NCBI GenBank assembly: GCA_024364735.1
Contig: JAGFNQ010004756.1
Span: 308,018 to 372,017 of the forward strand
DNA: 64,000 nucleotides
Source: Boesenbergia rotunda
Lineage: Eukaryota; Streptophyta; Magnoliopsida; Zingiberales; Zingiberaceae
Direction of reading: 5' to 3'
Shown piece after piece: positions 24,301 to 34,586 of the stretch; positions within the stretch are counted from its first letter, which is position 1; each line of letters starts with the position of its first letter. Under the pieces are notes generated by a model, which saw only the letters and a list, made by a program, of their open reading frames with translations, made no database searches and was not told the origin of the DNA. The translations under genes and the position numbers were made by a program.

Positions 24301-25268
24301 TCCACGTACGTAGCTCGATCACGAGCTACATGGTTCGTTGCTCCTGAATCTATAATCCACAAAGGATAAGAATCAGCTAACAATACCGAACTAGCAACAT
24401 AAAGCTCATGAAAAGAAGACAAACATGGATTTACCTTTTTCGGCTCAGTACACTCCCGAACAAAATGGCCCTTCTTGCCACAGTTGTAGCAAGTTAGCTT
24501 GCCTTTAGGTTTCTTTCCATTCTTCTTTCCTTTCTTCTTGATTGGGTCTTGCACAGTAGTAGCACCAGCTTCTTTTCCCTTTCCCTTTCCTTTCTTAAAC
24601 CATTTTTTCTTATTCTTGGATCCAGAACCTTCAGCTACAAAAGCTTGCTCAGAAATCCTTGCGGATTCTACTCTCTCCGCCTCCAGTTCAATATGGCGTG
24701 AGACATCAATGAAAGTCCTGATACTCTCACTGTGAGTAAGGTTCTGCTTCAGTGTTTCCCAAGAATCAGGAAGGGAACGAATAACTGCTTGAACCTGTTG
24801 TTCATCGGTCAACTCATGACCAGCAGTCTTAAGCTCCCGAATCATATTACCCATTTCTTTCAGATGTTGGGTCATCGTTACATTCGGACGCTTTTTACAA
24901 CTGTCAAACTTGATTGTCAGTTGACGAAGCTTGCTCACACTAACTCCACTGTATCTCTCTTTCAGGGCAACCCAGACAGCATGAGCTGATGGTAGTGGCT
25001 CATACTCAAATACCAGGTCATCTACCATTGAACTAATCAATATCCCCTTTGCAGTGGAGTCCTTTTTCTTCCATGCCCTATAGGCATCAAGATCCAATCT
25101 GTACTGTGCAGTCGAACCAACAGCAGGTTCAACCATGAAATGATTTACAGCCTCCAGAACTTCTTGTTCCTCAAGAACATATTGTATCTTGAGATGCCAT
25201 ATCTTATAGTTGTCCCCATACAATTTTTCCCCTTTGTTCAGTTCAGCTATGATGTTCTTGGTTGCCAT
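21341..25268 (-). pseudogene. Copia-2 gag-pol, defective
   Basis: The frame starts at the ATG at 25268 (MATKNIIAELNKGEKL). Gag is followed by a zinc knuckle CYNCGKKGHFVREC near 24500-24460 and a protease with LWIIDSGATNHVARD near 24360. A one-base shift near 24217 moves the frame. GAG-pre-integrase (IWHARLGHIG) and an intact-looking integrase (HSDICGPM, FITFIDDFTR, RTDHGGEY, TPQQNGVAERRNRT) run to 22777. A Trp-to-stop change then interrupts RT (near 22775). RT begins (GNKWILKIKRKADGS) but jumps from KARLV directly to SRFQSNPGLRH, so the catalytic YVDD core is missing, and a second Trp-to-stop follows near 22581. RNase H (TDADWAGDLDDRKSTSGY, TMEAEYVA) is split by the MITE and ends near 21345. 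Confidence 0.92.
21505..22213. mobile_element. Tourist-like MITE inside the Copia-2 RNase H
   Basis: A 709-bp insert starting GGGAGTGTTTGGGAGAG and ending with its inverted counterpart (CTCTCAAACACTCCC). It is flanked by TTA on both sides (21502-21504 and 22214-22216). The insertion splits the RNase H frame between the ...SKDPK and YHSKGKHIE parts, so it postdates Copia-2. The centre is A/T-rich and non-coding. Confidence 0.92.
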
Positions 25269-25567
25269 GATCTATCATAAATAAACATATTATTCATTAA
25301 TTCAGTGTATATCATATGTACATAATTTTTGATTGACTCAATGTAAACTTGACTTGGATTACGAAATCAAGTGATAACTACGTTTTCACTCATCATTCGC
25401 ATCATCCAATCTAATTAACATTGATCAATTATATTACATACATCCCATTAAATGAACTAATCATTTATCTTGAATATGAACTAATCACATAAATGAACTA
25501 ATCATTGACAAGTCAGTTAACACATAACATAACTTTATTTAATAGGCTTATCAAGTTGGTACAAAAT

Positions 25568-26370
25568 TTAATGAACTAGATAAATTGGCATCATTCCCAT
25601 AATAAAAAATATTATGGCAGTGGCTATCACTCTCTCGTTCATCTCTAATCGGCCAATCTGATCAGGCTCGGGATCTTCCACAGATTCTATCGGTTCTTCC
25701 TCAAATAATTCAGGATCTTCCTCGATCATTTCAATATCAAGGTCTTCCTCAAATATTTCAGGGTTTTCCCCAGGCATTTCGGGATCTCCCTCGAACATTT
25801 GGGATCATCCTCGAACATATCAGGATCGTCCTCGAATATTTCGGGATCTTCCTCTGGGTCCTCCTCAGAATCTTCAATTGGATCCCACTCGATTTCCTCA
25901 GGATCCCCTTGGAATTCTTCAATCAGATCCATCTCTGGATCCTCTTCAAATTCTTCAGGATCCTCTTCCAGATCGTCCTCAGAATCTTCCAGATCCTCTT
26001 CCAGGTCGTCCTCAGAATCATCCATATCCTCTTCCAGATTGTCTTCTGAATCTTCCAGATCTTCTTCTGAAAAATTCTGGCGAAGTAGTTCTCTACATAA
26101 CTCGGTATATGAGATACGTCCTTCGTAGCATCCCCAAATACCTCTTGCAGCTACTTCAGCATGCCTCGGCAAAGAACTAATCAATGCCCCGATCCGGTAG
26201 TTATCTAGAACTGGAAACTCTTCCTGTTCGAGTTTCCAAAATAGACGATCAAGCCTTCCCATATGCCCTTGGATGCCTAGATGCGGGAGGAAGTCAATAT
26301 CCTCTATCTGTTCCCTCAAATGATTCCGTCGCACATCTCGACGAGTCATTATGGTAATAAATCTCGGCAT
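25568..26370 (-). CDS. Extra acidic-repeat ORF in the Copia-2 leader, function unknown
   Basis: An ORF of 214 codons (26370-25726) lies upstream of gag in the same direction. Its first ~100 residues (MPRFITIMTRRDVRRNHL...) look like a folded basic/neutral region; I recognise no family. The rest is an almost pure Glu/Asp repeat built on DLEEDLEDSEDD- and EDPEEFEEDP-like units. Near 25800 the frame is lost by one base. The adjacent frame (25798-25568) carries on the same acidic repeat and ends in a hydrophobic stretch (VIATAIIFFIMGMMPIYLV) that could span a membrane. It was probably one ORF of ~265 codons broken by a single-base deletion. It may be a captured host gene or an element-specific accessory ORF. 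Confidence 0.55.
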
Positions 26371-26679
26371 CTGGAATTGAAATACACAATGTCAGTACAA
26401 AACCGACAAACCAGTAACAAAACCGGTTCAATTCAATTCACAACACAAATAGATAAAGGCATATAAGTTTCCTTCACGTTTGTAGCTACCATTAAGTCTA
26501 TTTAGATTTGAGGTTCAATTTAATAATCAAATCATTCTGTTTAGTTCAGATTATTTGATCAAAATGGTTTGGTTAAACCAACTAATGGTTTGAACCAAAA
26601 CCGATTTGATCAACTTAATCCTTTTTAAATTAAACTAGAATCTAATTTAAATAAGTTGAACCAAATCTAAACTAATGAT

Positions 26680-26810
26680 TGAATAGAGCCACTGGTTAAA
26701 GCTCTTTGCTTTCACTGGGAGGTCTGCGGTTCGATCCTCCCTTGGGCAGCAGCGTGGCAGCAACATTTTGCAGAGTGAAATATGTTTCAGTTTTTTTTTT
26801 AATAAAAAAA
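26680..26810 (+). mobile_element. tRNA-derived SINE-like sequence in the Copia-2 leader
   Basis: Carries a consensus pol III B box GGTTCGATCC (near 26730) preceded by an A-box-like CCACTGGTTAAAGC (near 26692), and ends in a T/A-rich tract. No target duplication was identified, so it may be a SINE fragment or old tRNA-like sequence carried by the retrotransposon. Confidence 0.45.
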
Positions 26811-27124
26811 CTTTTCCTTAAAAAAAACCGAAACCTAATTTCATTCACCCAACGCCCGCCGCCGCAGCCGCCGCCTCTTCTTCTCCACGCGACCTTCTTC
26901 CCCACACAGCCAAAAAAAAAAAAAATCATCACAAACGCTATGGCCACCTCTTTCGACACATCCAGCCGAAGGCGACGGCTCCCTTGCGCGCGCGTGAGGC
27001 GTTCGTCGACCAGGGGATGAAAGAGCCGAGAAGAAGGTGACGATTCCAAGCGATCAAAGCGATTTGTTCATCGCAAAGGTAAAAAAAACAATTTTTCATG
27101 CTTTAACATTTGCTCTGATACCAT

Positions 27125-27482
27125 TGTTGGTGTCTAAGCATGAAAACGAATTGCAAAAGAAATGATTTTATATTTACAGCGATTTCAACTTGGTTCTTCT
27201 TCTCTTTTCTTCTTCTTCTGCTCACTGTCGTGAGAGCGTCACCGGACTGATCTCAAATCTCTTTCACAAGCCAAATCCTTCACCGATTGAAGCTCCTCTC
27301 CTTCTTAGTCGTCTTCCTACGGATTGCAATTGGACGCCCTTTTATAGGGAGAAGAAGAAGACGGTTTCCTTACCACTCTTCAATGACATTCAAGACGAGG
27401 TAACGTCAACATTCAAAACGATTCATCAATGGCAATGAAGGTTAGTAACGCCTTCGATTGATTAATGTTTGTAACGCCAACA
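27125..27482 (-). repeat. Copia-2 5' LTR
   Basis: 358 bp. The primer-binding site complementary to initiator Met tRNA begins one base inside it, at 27123. It lacks 3 bp present in the other LTR near 19950. Confidence 0.95.
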
Positions 27483-27732
27483 GGTTCACCATCTTCTTAG
27501 GACATAGTTTGATTCGGGACGGCAATCAGAGATCATCGGTGGTGCCCGATCGGCGATCGAACATGTACACATTAGCTACACGTCATTCACTCTCTCATTC
27601 ACTCTCCCAAATTCACTCTTCCAATCATTACTCTATCAGAAAAGACATAGCAAAGTGAAGGTCAGTTGTTCACATCACGATGTCAAAAATATAACGCAGT
27701 GAAAAGTAACAAAAATATAATATAGTGAAAAG

Positions 27733-29303
27733 TAGGGTTGTGCATTCGAACCAATCGAACCGAATCAAACCGAATCGAACTTTTCAAAAAATTGAACCGA
27801 TAAAATATCTATTTATTCGATTTTCAACCAAAATAATTGAATTTTTTTTGTTTGATTTGATTTGGTTCCAATTTAATTTGGTTTGATTCCAATTTAATTT
27901 AGTTCAACTCATTGTATCTGATCCCGCCCTATCTTTGGCACCGTACGGGCAGCCAGCGTGGCAAACGACCTGGCCAGTTTCAGGGTTCACGTCATCGTAC
28001 GGGTAGCCAACTCGACAAACATCCTGGCCGGGCCCAGGGTCTCCGCCGGCCGGTCGGACTCAAGGCGGCCGGTTAGAATAAGTATAGCGGTTCATCCGGC
28101 CGGTCAAACCCGGCCGACCACATTAAGGCTTACACGCCTCGCTTATCCGGGTATTTCCGGCCGACCACATTAAGGCTTACACCTCTCGCTTATCCGGGTA
28201 TTTCCGCCCGGACACATTAAGGCTTACACGCCTCGTTCATCCGAGTGCATCCGCCCGGCAGTCCTTTACACCCATACTTGAGATCCATCCGGGCGTGCCG
28301 TCTCGGTGTCCACTCGGGCACTCTCTCGGAATTACCCTGGGGTAAAGACAAAATACACCTGCACCAGCTGCAGGTAACCGGCTGTCACCACTCGTGTGAA
28401 CTGACACTCCTTGTCACGCCGTTGGTGTCAGACGGCGCCGGTAGGGGGCGTACAGGAACCGGTCTTTGTCCTCACATAAGACAAATAGTATACGACAAAG
28501 AATGTTGGCTACACATCAGCATAACCATACCGAAATCCCCTGACCCTGTCAGAGAATCCTGACACAGGTCAAAATCAAATCAACATAACCATACCAAAAT
28601 CCCCTGACACTGTCAGAAGATCCTGACACAAGTCAGACTTGGTCCTTTTCCCCGGCTATATAAGCCCCTCCCCTCCTCATTATCAGGTACGCGCGCATAG
28701 CTTCTCGTCTACAGTGCTCCTCTATTTGCTTGTTCACCGGAGTACTGACTTGACCGTCGGAGGGCCTTGCCGGGACGCTTCCCGGCTAGGTTGCTAACGG
28801 TCATCTTCTCCAGCAGTTTCAGGTCATCCCGTCGGAGATCCACCAGGCTACTTCTTCCATTCGGTCGGAGGATCTCCCCCCCCCCCACCTGCTGAGTCAT
28901 TCTGGAGCGAGGACATCCCGTCGGCATCCGCGTCACTCCTCTCTACACCGTCATCCGGTTGCGGCTCCATTTCGCTCGGCGACAGGATCCGTATCGATTT
29001 GGTCGGTACTGATTTTGTTTATTTCAACTCATAATATCAATTTAGTTTAATTTATATTTGGTTTGATTTGAATTTGATTTTATTTGATTTAATTTTTATT
29101 TGTTTCGGTTATAATTTGGTTCGGTTCAATTCAAAATATCGATTTAATTAGTTTAACCGAATTTTGATTTTCAAAATCGAAACCAAATCGATTAAACCGA
29201 TATAACTAATATTTTTATTAAAAAATTAAACTTTCAAATCAACTGAAAAGAATTTTTAAATTTGATCGATTAGTTCGATTTAATCAATCATTTCACAGGC
29301 CTA
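27733..29303. mobile_element. hAT-like MITE with an LTR-like insert
   Basis: The outer ends are inverted: TAGGGTTGTGC at the left, and CACAGGCCTA at the right, complementary to TAGGCCTGTG. They are flanked by similar 8-mers GTGAAAAG (27725-27732) and ATGAAAAA (29304-29311), as for hAT elements. The arms are rich in diverged CGAACC/CGATT-type repeats. The centre is interrupted by the segment at 27913-29022. Confidence 0.65.
27913..29022 (+). mobile_element. Gypsy-like LTR segment inserted in the hAT-like MITE
   Basis: 1,110 bp of GC-richer DNA starting TGTATCTGATCCCG, flanked on both sides by TTCAACTCAT (27903-27912 and 29023-29032). It contains a TATA box in GGCTATATAAGCCCCTCC (near 28653), followed by a leader with GTACGCGCGCATAGC and ACTGACTTGACCGTC. 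A diverged relative of the TATA-to-leader part lies at 51255-51560. Three tandem ~58-bp units (CACATTAAGGCTTACAC...CTTATCCGGGTATTTCC) fill 28085-28260, and a ~75-bp unit around ATAACCATACC is duplicated at 28515-28635. The 10-bp flank is longer than an LTR element normally makes, so the exact type is uncertain. Confidence 0.55.
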
Positions 29304-29311
29304 ATGAAAAA

Positions 29312-30285
29312 GTAAACTGTAATGGTTTGATATCAAACATAAATAATGTCTTTGTGAAAGAAACAAATTTTACATTTTTAATTCGATCAGTCCGGATTTT
29401 ACGAAAAAATTTTATTGAGGGTCCAAGCAATGACATTTGTTTTTTTTTTTCTACAGTATATAATTGAGAATATTTTCAGAAAAAACATCTTTTAGAGTGT
29501 GTTTTTTATGAACTATTTTTAATATATTTATTTAATTTATTGAAGAAATTGTTTCATGATCAGTGCATTGAACCTGGACGCTTTTTTGTGTGTTCGACGC
29601 ACCTAACTGATAATTTTAAATAGTAATTATTTTAATTTTTGTCTATCTATTTAATCATGTCGAAGCTAATTATATTCTCGCTCATCCATATCATATTTTC
29701 CTAAAAATATCTCATAATTGATACTTAATTGACATAAAAATTTGTAGCTAAAAAACATGGCTTTACTAAATTTTATATAAGAATCTCCTCTATATATTGT
29801 AATACAGTCATACAGATGCATGTTATCAATTTCACTATGAGATCTGTTAAAGTTACTACATAAATTATTTAAATAATAATAATAACAAACTTTAATACGT
29901 GTGAAATTTTGAAAAAAAAAACTATAAACATGAAACTCCGAGCATCATACTTGTGCTGGAGAATATACCATCACAGTACGGAATACAGATTGCATCCGGA
30001 CTGGAACATTAGCATATCCTTCCTGTGGGTCTGTAATTCCACTAAAATTTAAAATTTATATATATGAATCGAATTTAACTTTATTTTAAGTTTGGTACAA
30101 AATTAAAAAAAGAAAAAAAGAAAAACAGCATTAATCCTCGAATATTCTTCTTTTTGCACCATTTATCCTTCTTATCTTCGTAATTTTAATTATTATATCT
30201 TAAATGCATTAGTTAACATCCCTTTTCGTGTCTATTTAGCACCTTCGTGAACTCTTCCTTCGATCCCAAATCAAAAGCTCCGGCC
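29312..30285. other. Upstream region of the DUF506 gene
   Basis: A/T-rich intergenic DNA leading into the DUF506 gene. No other gene. No promoter element stands out clearly enough to claim. Confidence 0.4.
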
Positions 30286-31179
30286 ATGGCTGTTCTCGTC
30301 CGGCACAAGCGCGCCACCGCCGCCCTCGACGAAGACGCCAAGGCCCGCCTCATCGCCGGATGCGCCTGCAGTAGCGGCAGCAGCGGCAGCGAGCACGACG
30401 CCGCCTTCTCCTCGCTCGTTCATGCCTTCTTCGACTGCGACTCCCATGACGACGGTGACTCCGACTCCTCTTCGCCGTTGGATGAATCCGGCGACCCAGT
30501 TGAGAACGCATCCGACCACCGAGATCGCTCGTACCTCCGCGCAGCCGCTGAGGTGGCGGATCTCGTCCGTGGGTGGACTAACGGGGATGACCCGTTCCGC
30601 CTCCGCCTCCTCTGCGACGTCTCTGTTTCCGCGGGGGAACTGGCCGCTCTCCGCCCACGCGGCGCCCCATACCGACGCGCCGTGATGACCCGGCTGAGAG
30701 TGATGGGCTACAATGCTGGCGTCTGCAAGGTGCGGTGGGAGAGCTCCAGGAATCTCGCCGCCGGAAGTTACGAGTACGTCGATGTGGTGACGGAGGAGGA
30801 TCACCGGCGTTACATAGTGGAATTGAACTTCGCGGAGGAGTTCGAGGTGGCGCGGGCGGAGAAGGGGCACTACAAGGAGGTGATCGCGGCGCTTCCGGAG
30901 GTGGCGGTGGCGCGGCCGGAGGAGTTTCGGCAGGTCGTTCGGTTGGTGGGGAAGGCAGCGCGGCGATCCCTCAAGGCGCAGGGCCTTCACGTGCCGCCGT
31001 GGCGGAAGGAGCGGTACATGGTAGCCAAGTGGCTGGGACCTTACCGGAGGACTACGAACGACACCGCTCTAAACTCCAGTGGACCTCCGGTGGTGGACGT
31101 TGGCGAGGCGAAGTGCCGGGCGGTCGGATTCGCCGCCGCCGCCGCCGCCGCCGCCGCTACGAGCGTGACCATTTGGTAG
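30286..31179 (+). CDS. DUF506 (PDDEXK-like) family protein
   Basis: A single-exon gene of 297 residues. The ATG at 30286 sits in a strong GCCATGG context; the upstream frame opens only with GTG, so ATG is preferred. The N-terminus (MAVLVRHKRATAALDEDAKARLIAG, then Ser/Asp-rich linker) leads into the domain: FSSLVHAFFDCD, LRLLCDVSVSAGELAAL, LRVMGYNAGVCKVRWESS, YEYVDVV, RYIVELNFAEEFEVARA, VRLVGKAARRSLKAQGLHVPPWRKERYM. This is the order and wording of plant DUF506 proteins. One Arabidopsis member, RXR1, is known to restrain root-hair growth; the role here is unknown. A GCC-repeat near 31128-31155 encodes a nine-Ala run close to the C-terminus. Strong GC bias against an AT-rich surrounding fits a monocot single-exon gene. 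Confidence 0.93.
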   Translation: MAVLVRHKRATAALDEDAKARLIAGCACSSGSSGSEHDAAFSSLVHAFFDCDSHDDGDSDSSSPLDESGDPVENASDHRDRSYLRAAAEVADLVRGWTNGDDPFRLRLLCDVSVSAGELAALRPRGAPYRRAVMTRLRVMGYNAGVCKVRWESSRNLAAGSYEYVDVVTEEDHRRYIVELNFAEEFEVARAEKGHYKEVIAALPEVAVARPEEFRQVVRLVGKAARRSLKAQGLHVPPWRKERYMVAKWLGPYRRTTNDTALNSSGPPVVDVGEAKCRAVGFAAAAAAAAATSVTIW

Positions 31180-31721
31180 CGACGAGGGAGCTAGGGATAG
31201 AATACGCGGCGGACAGGCGACAGCGTGTAGCTGTCAGTGAAGTGCAAGACAGCAACGTGGCACATTCTGTGTGGTAACTGTGATGTTTTGTAGCATGACC
31301 TGTAATTTGACTGTAACATTATCGATTACATAAGTTCTTTTGTAGTTTTGTCTTATAATATTCGGAAAGTGTAATGAAATATTTTTTTCCCAATAATTTT
31401 TTGTTTGGTTCGGTGATAATCAACTAAATTCGGAGCATTTTTCTAAAAAAAATAAATTGTAAATCAATATAATACTACTATTAGAAAAATATTTAACTTA
31501 TTTACTTCCGTTAGATTATGTCATAGTCAAGGATAAAAACATTAGCTTCTTGCAAAAATAAAAAAATGGTAAAAGTAAATTTATTCACGAAGACATTCTC
31601 GTTTTCAATTTTATCATATTTTGCACAAAATACTATTCCTGAAAAAAATTATTAAAAAAAGTAAGGATAAGAGTTTCGTGAGAATGAAGTAGCTTGATTT
31701 AGATTGCCAAAAACAATATTA

Positions 31722-31726
<5 letters not shown>
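31180..31726. other. 3' flank of the DUF506 gene
   Basis: Likely 3' UTR (about 31180-31390, with AATGAAAT near 31372) then A/T-rich DNA. No gene. Confidence 0.4.

Positions 31727-31770
<44 letters not shown>
31727..31770. repeat. (TA)n microsatellite
   Basis: About 22 TA units abutting the end of the dispersed repeat at 31771. Confidence 0.97.
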
Positions 31771-31772
<2 letters not shown>

Positions 31773-32165
31773 CCTGATCTCCTGCGGACACCGAATGCAG
31801 ACCACCTGCGGACTGCGTACGTGGCAACGGAAATATACCTCGCGAACTTCTTCCTCTCGCTCTAGAATTTCCTCTCGCGTCCGTCGCTTCCTCTCTCCCT
31901 CTCTCGCCGAACCCTAACCGAAGCCCGCCTCCCTCCTTGCCGCGAAGATCCATCTTCATTCCTTGTCGAAGCTTACGCGTCTCTCTCTCTCTCTCTCACG
32001 GACGCATCCCTCGTCCAAATCACCGCCTCCCTCCTCATCACCGCCTACGCCGATCCGACCCGCCTCCCCCCTCACCGAAGCAGGTATAAATTTCTGTAAT
32101 TTCCTATAAATTTCTATCGCCGAAGCCCTAACTATCCTCCTGCGGACGTCGAAGCCCTAATCCTT
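31771..32165 (-). repeat. Dispersed GC-rich repeat, copy 1
   Basis: Begins right after the TA run with ATCCTGATCTCCTGCGGAC. It carries CTCTCGCGTCC, CGAACCCTAACCGAAGC and CGCCTCCCTCCTCATCACC. The same ~370 bp occurs in inverted orientation at 50455-50830, also ending in a TG/TA microsatellite. Ending in a simple repeat is reminiscent of some non-LTR elements, but no reverse transcriptase is seen. The family is unidentified. Confidence 0.7.
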
Positions 32166-32794
32166 CACGCTCCTTGCCGCGCCTTCCCTTGATTTCTCTT
32201 GTTTTCCCTTGATTGTTCTTGTTTTCCCTTGATTGGCCTCGATGCTACAAGAAGAGTGAATATAATTTGAGGGTTTTGTTTGAGGATTTTCATAGTAGTG
32301 AAAGATAGACAAGAATAGGAAAACAAGTTTCTTTCATTGTGCATCACACCATGTCTCAATGCTTAAGTATTATGATTGTGCATCACACAATAAATCTCAC
32401 GATTTTCTGGTATAATTTTCTACGATTTTCTGTTTTTTCTGCATATATGAACAAATAGCTAGGAGAATACTTATGGAGCACCAAATGTACGATATTATTA
32501 CCAACTAAGTAATTTATATGGCATCAGGAAAAACACAGCAAGAGGATCACATTCTATACAACCAAATTGTGATGATAAAAGTTTCTCAAACAGTAATGCT
32601 CACTATCTAGTTAACACAAAATAGACAAACTCTGTTACATTATACGTGTGGCACTAATTTCCCAAGTTCTTGGCACCACAAACTTACGGTAGGATGAATT
32701 AATTGTTTTTAAATGCTTGCTTGTTGAATTAATTGTTATTTCTATTTATTTGTCTACTTATCTATTATTTAATATTATGTGAGGGCGCCCAGAA
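32166..32794. other. Spacer before the FAR1-like pseudogene
   Basis: Contains a tandem TTGATT.CTTGTTTTCCC phrase at 32190-32235. Otherwise no gene or element end could be supported. Confidence 0.35.
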
Positions 32795-34009
32795 ATGGAA
32801 GGAAATATAGTTGACGATCAAGACTACATTCCGCAAGTTACAGATGATCGAAAGCCAAAAATCAGAATGGAATTCTCATCACTAGAAGAGACATATGTCT
32901 TATAACCAATATACACGATAAGTCAGATTTAGTTCAAAGATGCACACGAGCAAGAAAAATAAGATAACAAATGAAGTGATGTGGAAACAAATTGTATGCT
33001 TTAAAGAAGGTCATACAGATCTTCGGATTAAATATACAAAAGTTGATCAACTAACAAGGAAAAGAGCACGTGACACAGTTAAAACAGGTTGCAAGTCAAA
33101 TATTACATTTGTCAAGAAACAGACTGGGCCTAATTGGATTGTCAGTAACTTCACAGAAACTCATAATCATCCACTCTCGACTCCATCAAAAGTACATTTA
33201 CTACGCTCACATCGAGGAGTGTCAGTAGCAAAGAAAACATTGGCAAAATAGTTTTCTCAGGCAAATGTATCAACTTGTCAACAAATGAGATTATTGGAGA
33301 TAGAGTATGGCGGTCCTGAGGGGGTAAGTTGCACAACAAGAGATATTAAAATTTTTGAAAGAAATCTAAGGGATGAATAAAAGGGTATTGATGCCGAAAC
33401 ACTCATCGAGTTTTTCACATCTGAACAAGAGAAGAATTCAGATTTTTTTCTTTGATTACGAGACTGATTCGGATAACAGATTTAGTAGATATTTTTGGGA
33501 AGATCAAATATCAAGGAGGGCATACAACATATTTGATGATATTGTTGTATTTGATATGACATATAACACCAATAAATATGACTTAATGTTTACACCATTT
33601 GTGGGAGTAAATCATCATCATCATACTATTATTTTTGGCTGCGGGTTTCTAAGTGATGAGAAAATTGATTCCTTTGTTTGGTGGCTTAACAAGTTCATAG
33701 AAGTCATGCCTAAAGGAACACCAAATGTTATAATCACTGATCAGGATTCTGCTATGACAAAAGTCATTGCATAAATTTTCCCTCAAACAATGCATCGATA
33801 TTGTTTGTGGCACATACTGAATAAATTCCCAGAAAAATTACCTCCTTTGACTTTTCAAGATCACTATCAAAGCATAAAGAATGTCATTGCAAATTCTACA
33901 ACACCTGCTGAATTTGAGAAGTCATGGGAAGAGACTATTAAGTGTGTAAATTTAGAGAACAATGATTGGCTGTCCTTGATGTATGAATTGCGACACAGAT
34001 GGGTGCCAG
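32795..34009 (+). pseudogene. FAR1/FRS-like (MULE transposase-derived) gene, broken and truncated
   Basis: Starts at an ATG (32795) with MEGNIVDDQDY, then KIRMEFSSLEETYVL. A frame change and stops follow near 32900. The FAR1 DNA-binding domain (KTGCKSNITFVKKQTG, WIVSNFTETHNHPL) lies at 33085-33180. After a stop at 33249 and frame changes comes the transposase core: FDYETDSDNRFSRYFW, VVFDMTYNTNKYDLMFTPF (33547-33603), VNHHHHTIIFGCGFL, NVIITDQDSAMTKVI, MHRYCLWHILNKFPEKL and SLMYELRHRWVPV. The stop after VIA (33772) splits it again. At about 34009, where the family normally continues, the sequence passes straight into the truncated left end of fold-back copy 2. FAR1 proteins are known light-signalling factors that descend from MULE transposases. 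This copy is dead. Confidence 0.85.
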
Positions 34010-34586
34010 TATCATAGTTTCATTTTCACCAAAGGGCGCACTCATTTTAGTGAACTTCCTCTTATACCTCTCCTGCTATGTACTGCCTTTCTCTTTCTTT
34101 TTCAGTAACAAATTTCGAGACGTTTACACATGTTTTTTCAGACTTTTATTTTAAAATAATATATTATGGAATCGGCGCTAAACTAAAAAACGTCAGGTAA
34201 AAATCGAAAAAATATTTCAGTTAAAAAATATCTCATCCAACGTAATTTAAAAATATAAATAAATGATTTTTATATTTGATTAATAGAAATTAATATATTA
34301 AATAATATTTAATAAATATATTAATATATAAAAAAATTGAAAAAAACACAGCGTGGACTTGAAATCTATTGATTTCAGGCCCACGCTGGGCCTGAAATAT
34401 TTTGATTTCAGACCCACGTTGGGCCTGAAATCTTTTGTTTCAGGCCCGACGTGGACTCAATTTTTTTTCTATTTTAAAAATATATTAATATATAAAAAAC
34501 CCAATCAAAACACTTAATTTTAGATTAAACGCAGGGTCTGAAGTCACGCTAGGAGGGCCTGAACATAGATGTGTTTAGACCCTCCA

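Larger units (their letters stand above)
19881..27482 (-). mobile_element. Full-length Ty1/Copia retrotransposon (Copia-2)
   Basis: A 7.6-kb minus-strand element. LTRs are at 27482-27125 (5') and 20241-19881 (3'), both TGTTGG...CCAACA. A perfect 5-bp duplication GGTTC lies at 19876-19880 and 27483-27487. The primer-binding site TGGTATCAGAGCA (27123-27111) and the polypurine tract GAGTGGGAGA (20251-20242) are in place. By eye the LTRs differ at only a few bases plus one 3-bp indel, so the insertion is recent. The internal region holds an extra acidic ORF, gag-protease, integrase, a deleted RT and RNase H, and a Tourist-like MITE is inserted in RNase H. It is defective. Confidence 0.95.
19644..27633. 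mobile_element. MULE-type MITE split by the Copia-2 insertion
   Basis: The two halves, 19644-19880 and 27483-27633, are inverted copies of each other. Shared blocks include GAGTAATGAT, GAGAGTGAAT, CGATCGCCGATCGG, GTCCCGAATCAAACTATG and CCTAAGAAGAT. They are flanked by a perfect 9-bp duplication TATCAGAAA (19635-19643 and 27634-27642), as expected for Mutator-like MITEs. Without the Copia the element is about 390 bp. It carries no gene. A diverged relative lies at 52392-52590. Confidence 0.88.

Noticed and set aside
25790..25812. Programmed -1 frameshift at a CCCAAAT sequence in the acidic ORF
   Set aside because: The codon phase does not fit the X XXY YYZ rule and no downstream structure is obvious. 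A single-base deletion in a repeat is simpler.
26726..26740. tRNA gene suggested by perfect B boxes here and at 13800
   Set aside because: No acceptor stem or complete cloverleaf can be drawn. The flanks fit SINEs.
30271..31277. Long antisense and shifted frames over the DUF506 gene (239 and 180 codons)
   Set aside because: They are products of the GC-rich codon use of the real gene. Their sequences are low-complexity and the DUF506 frame explains the locus.
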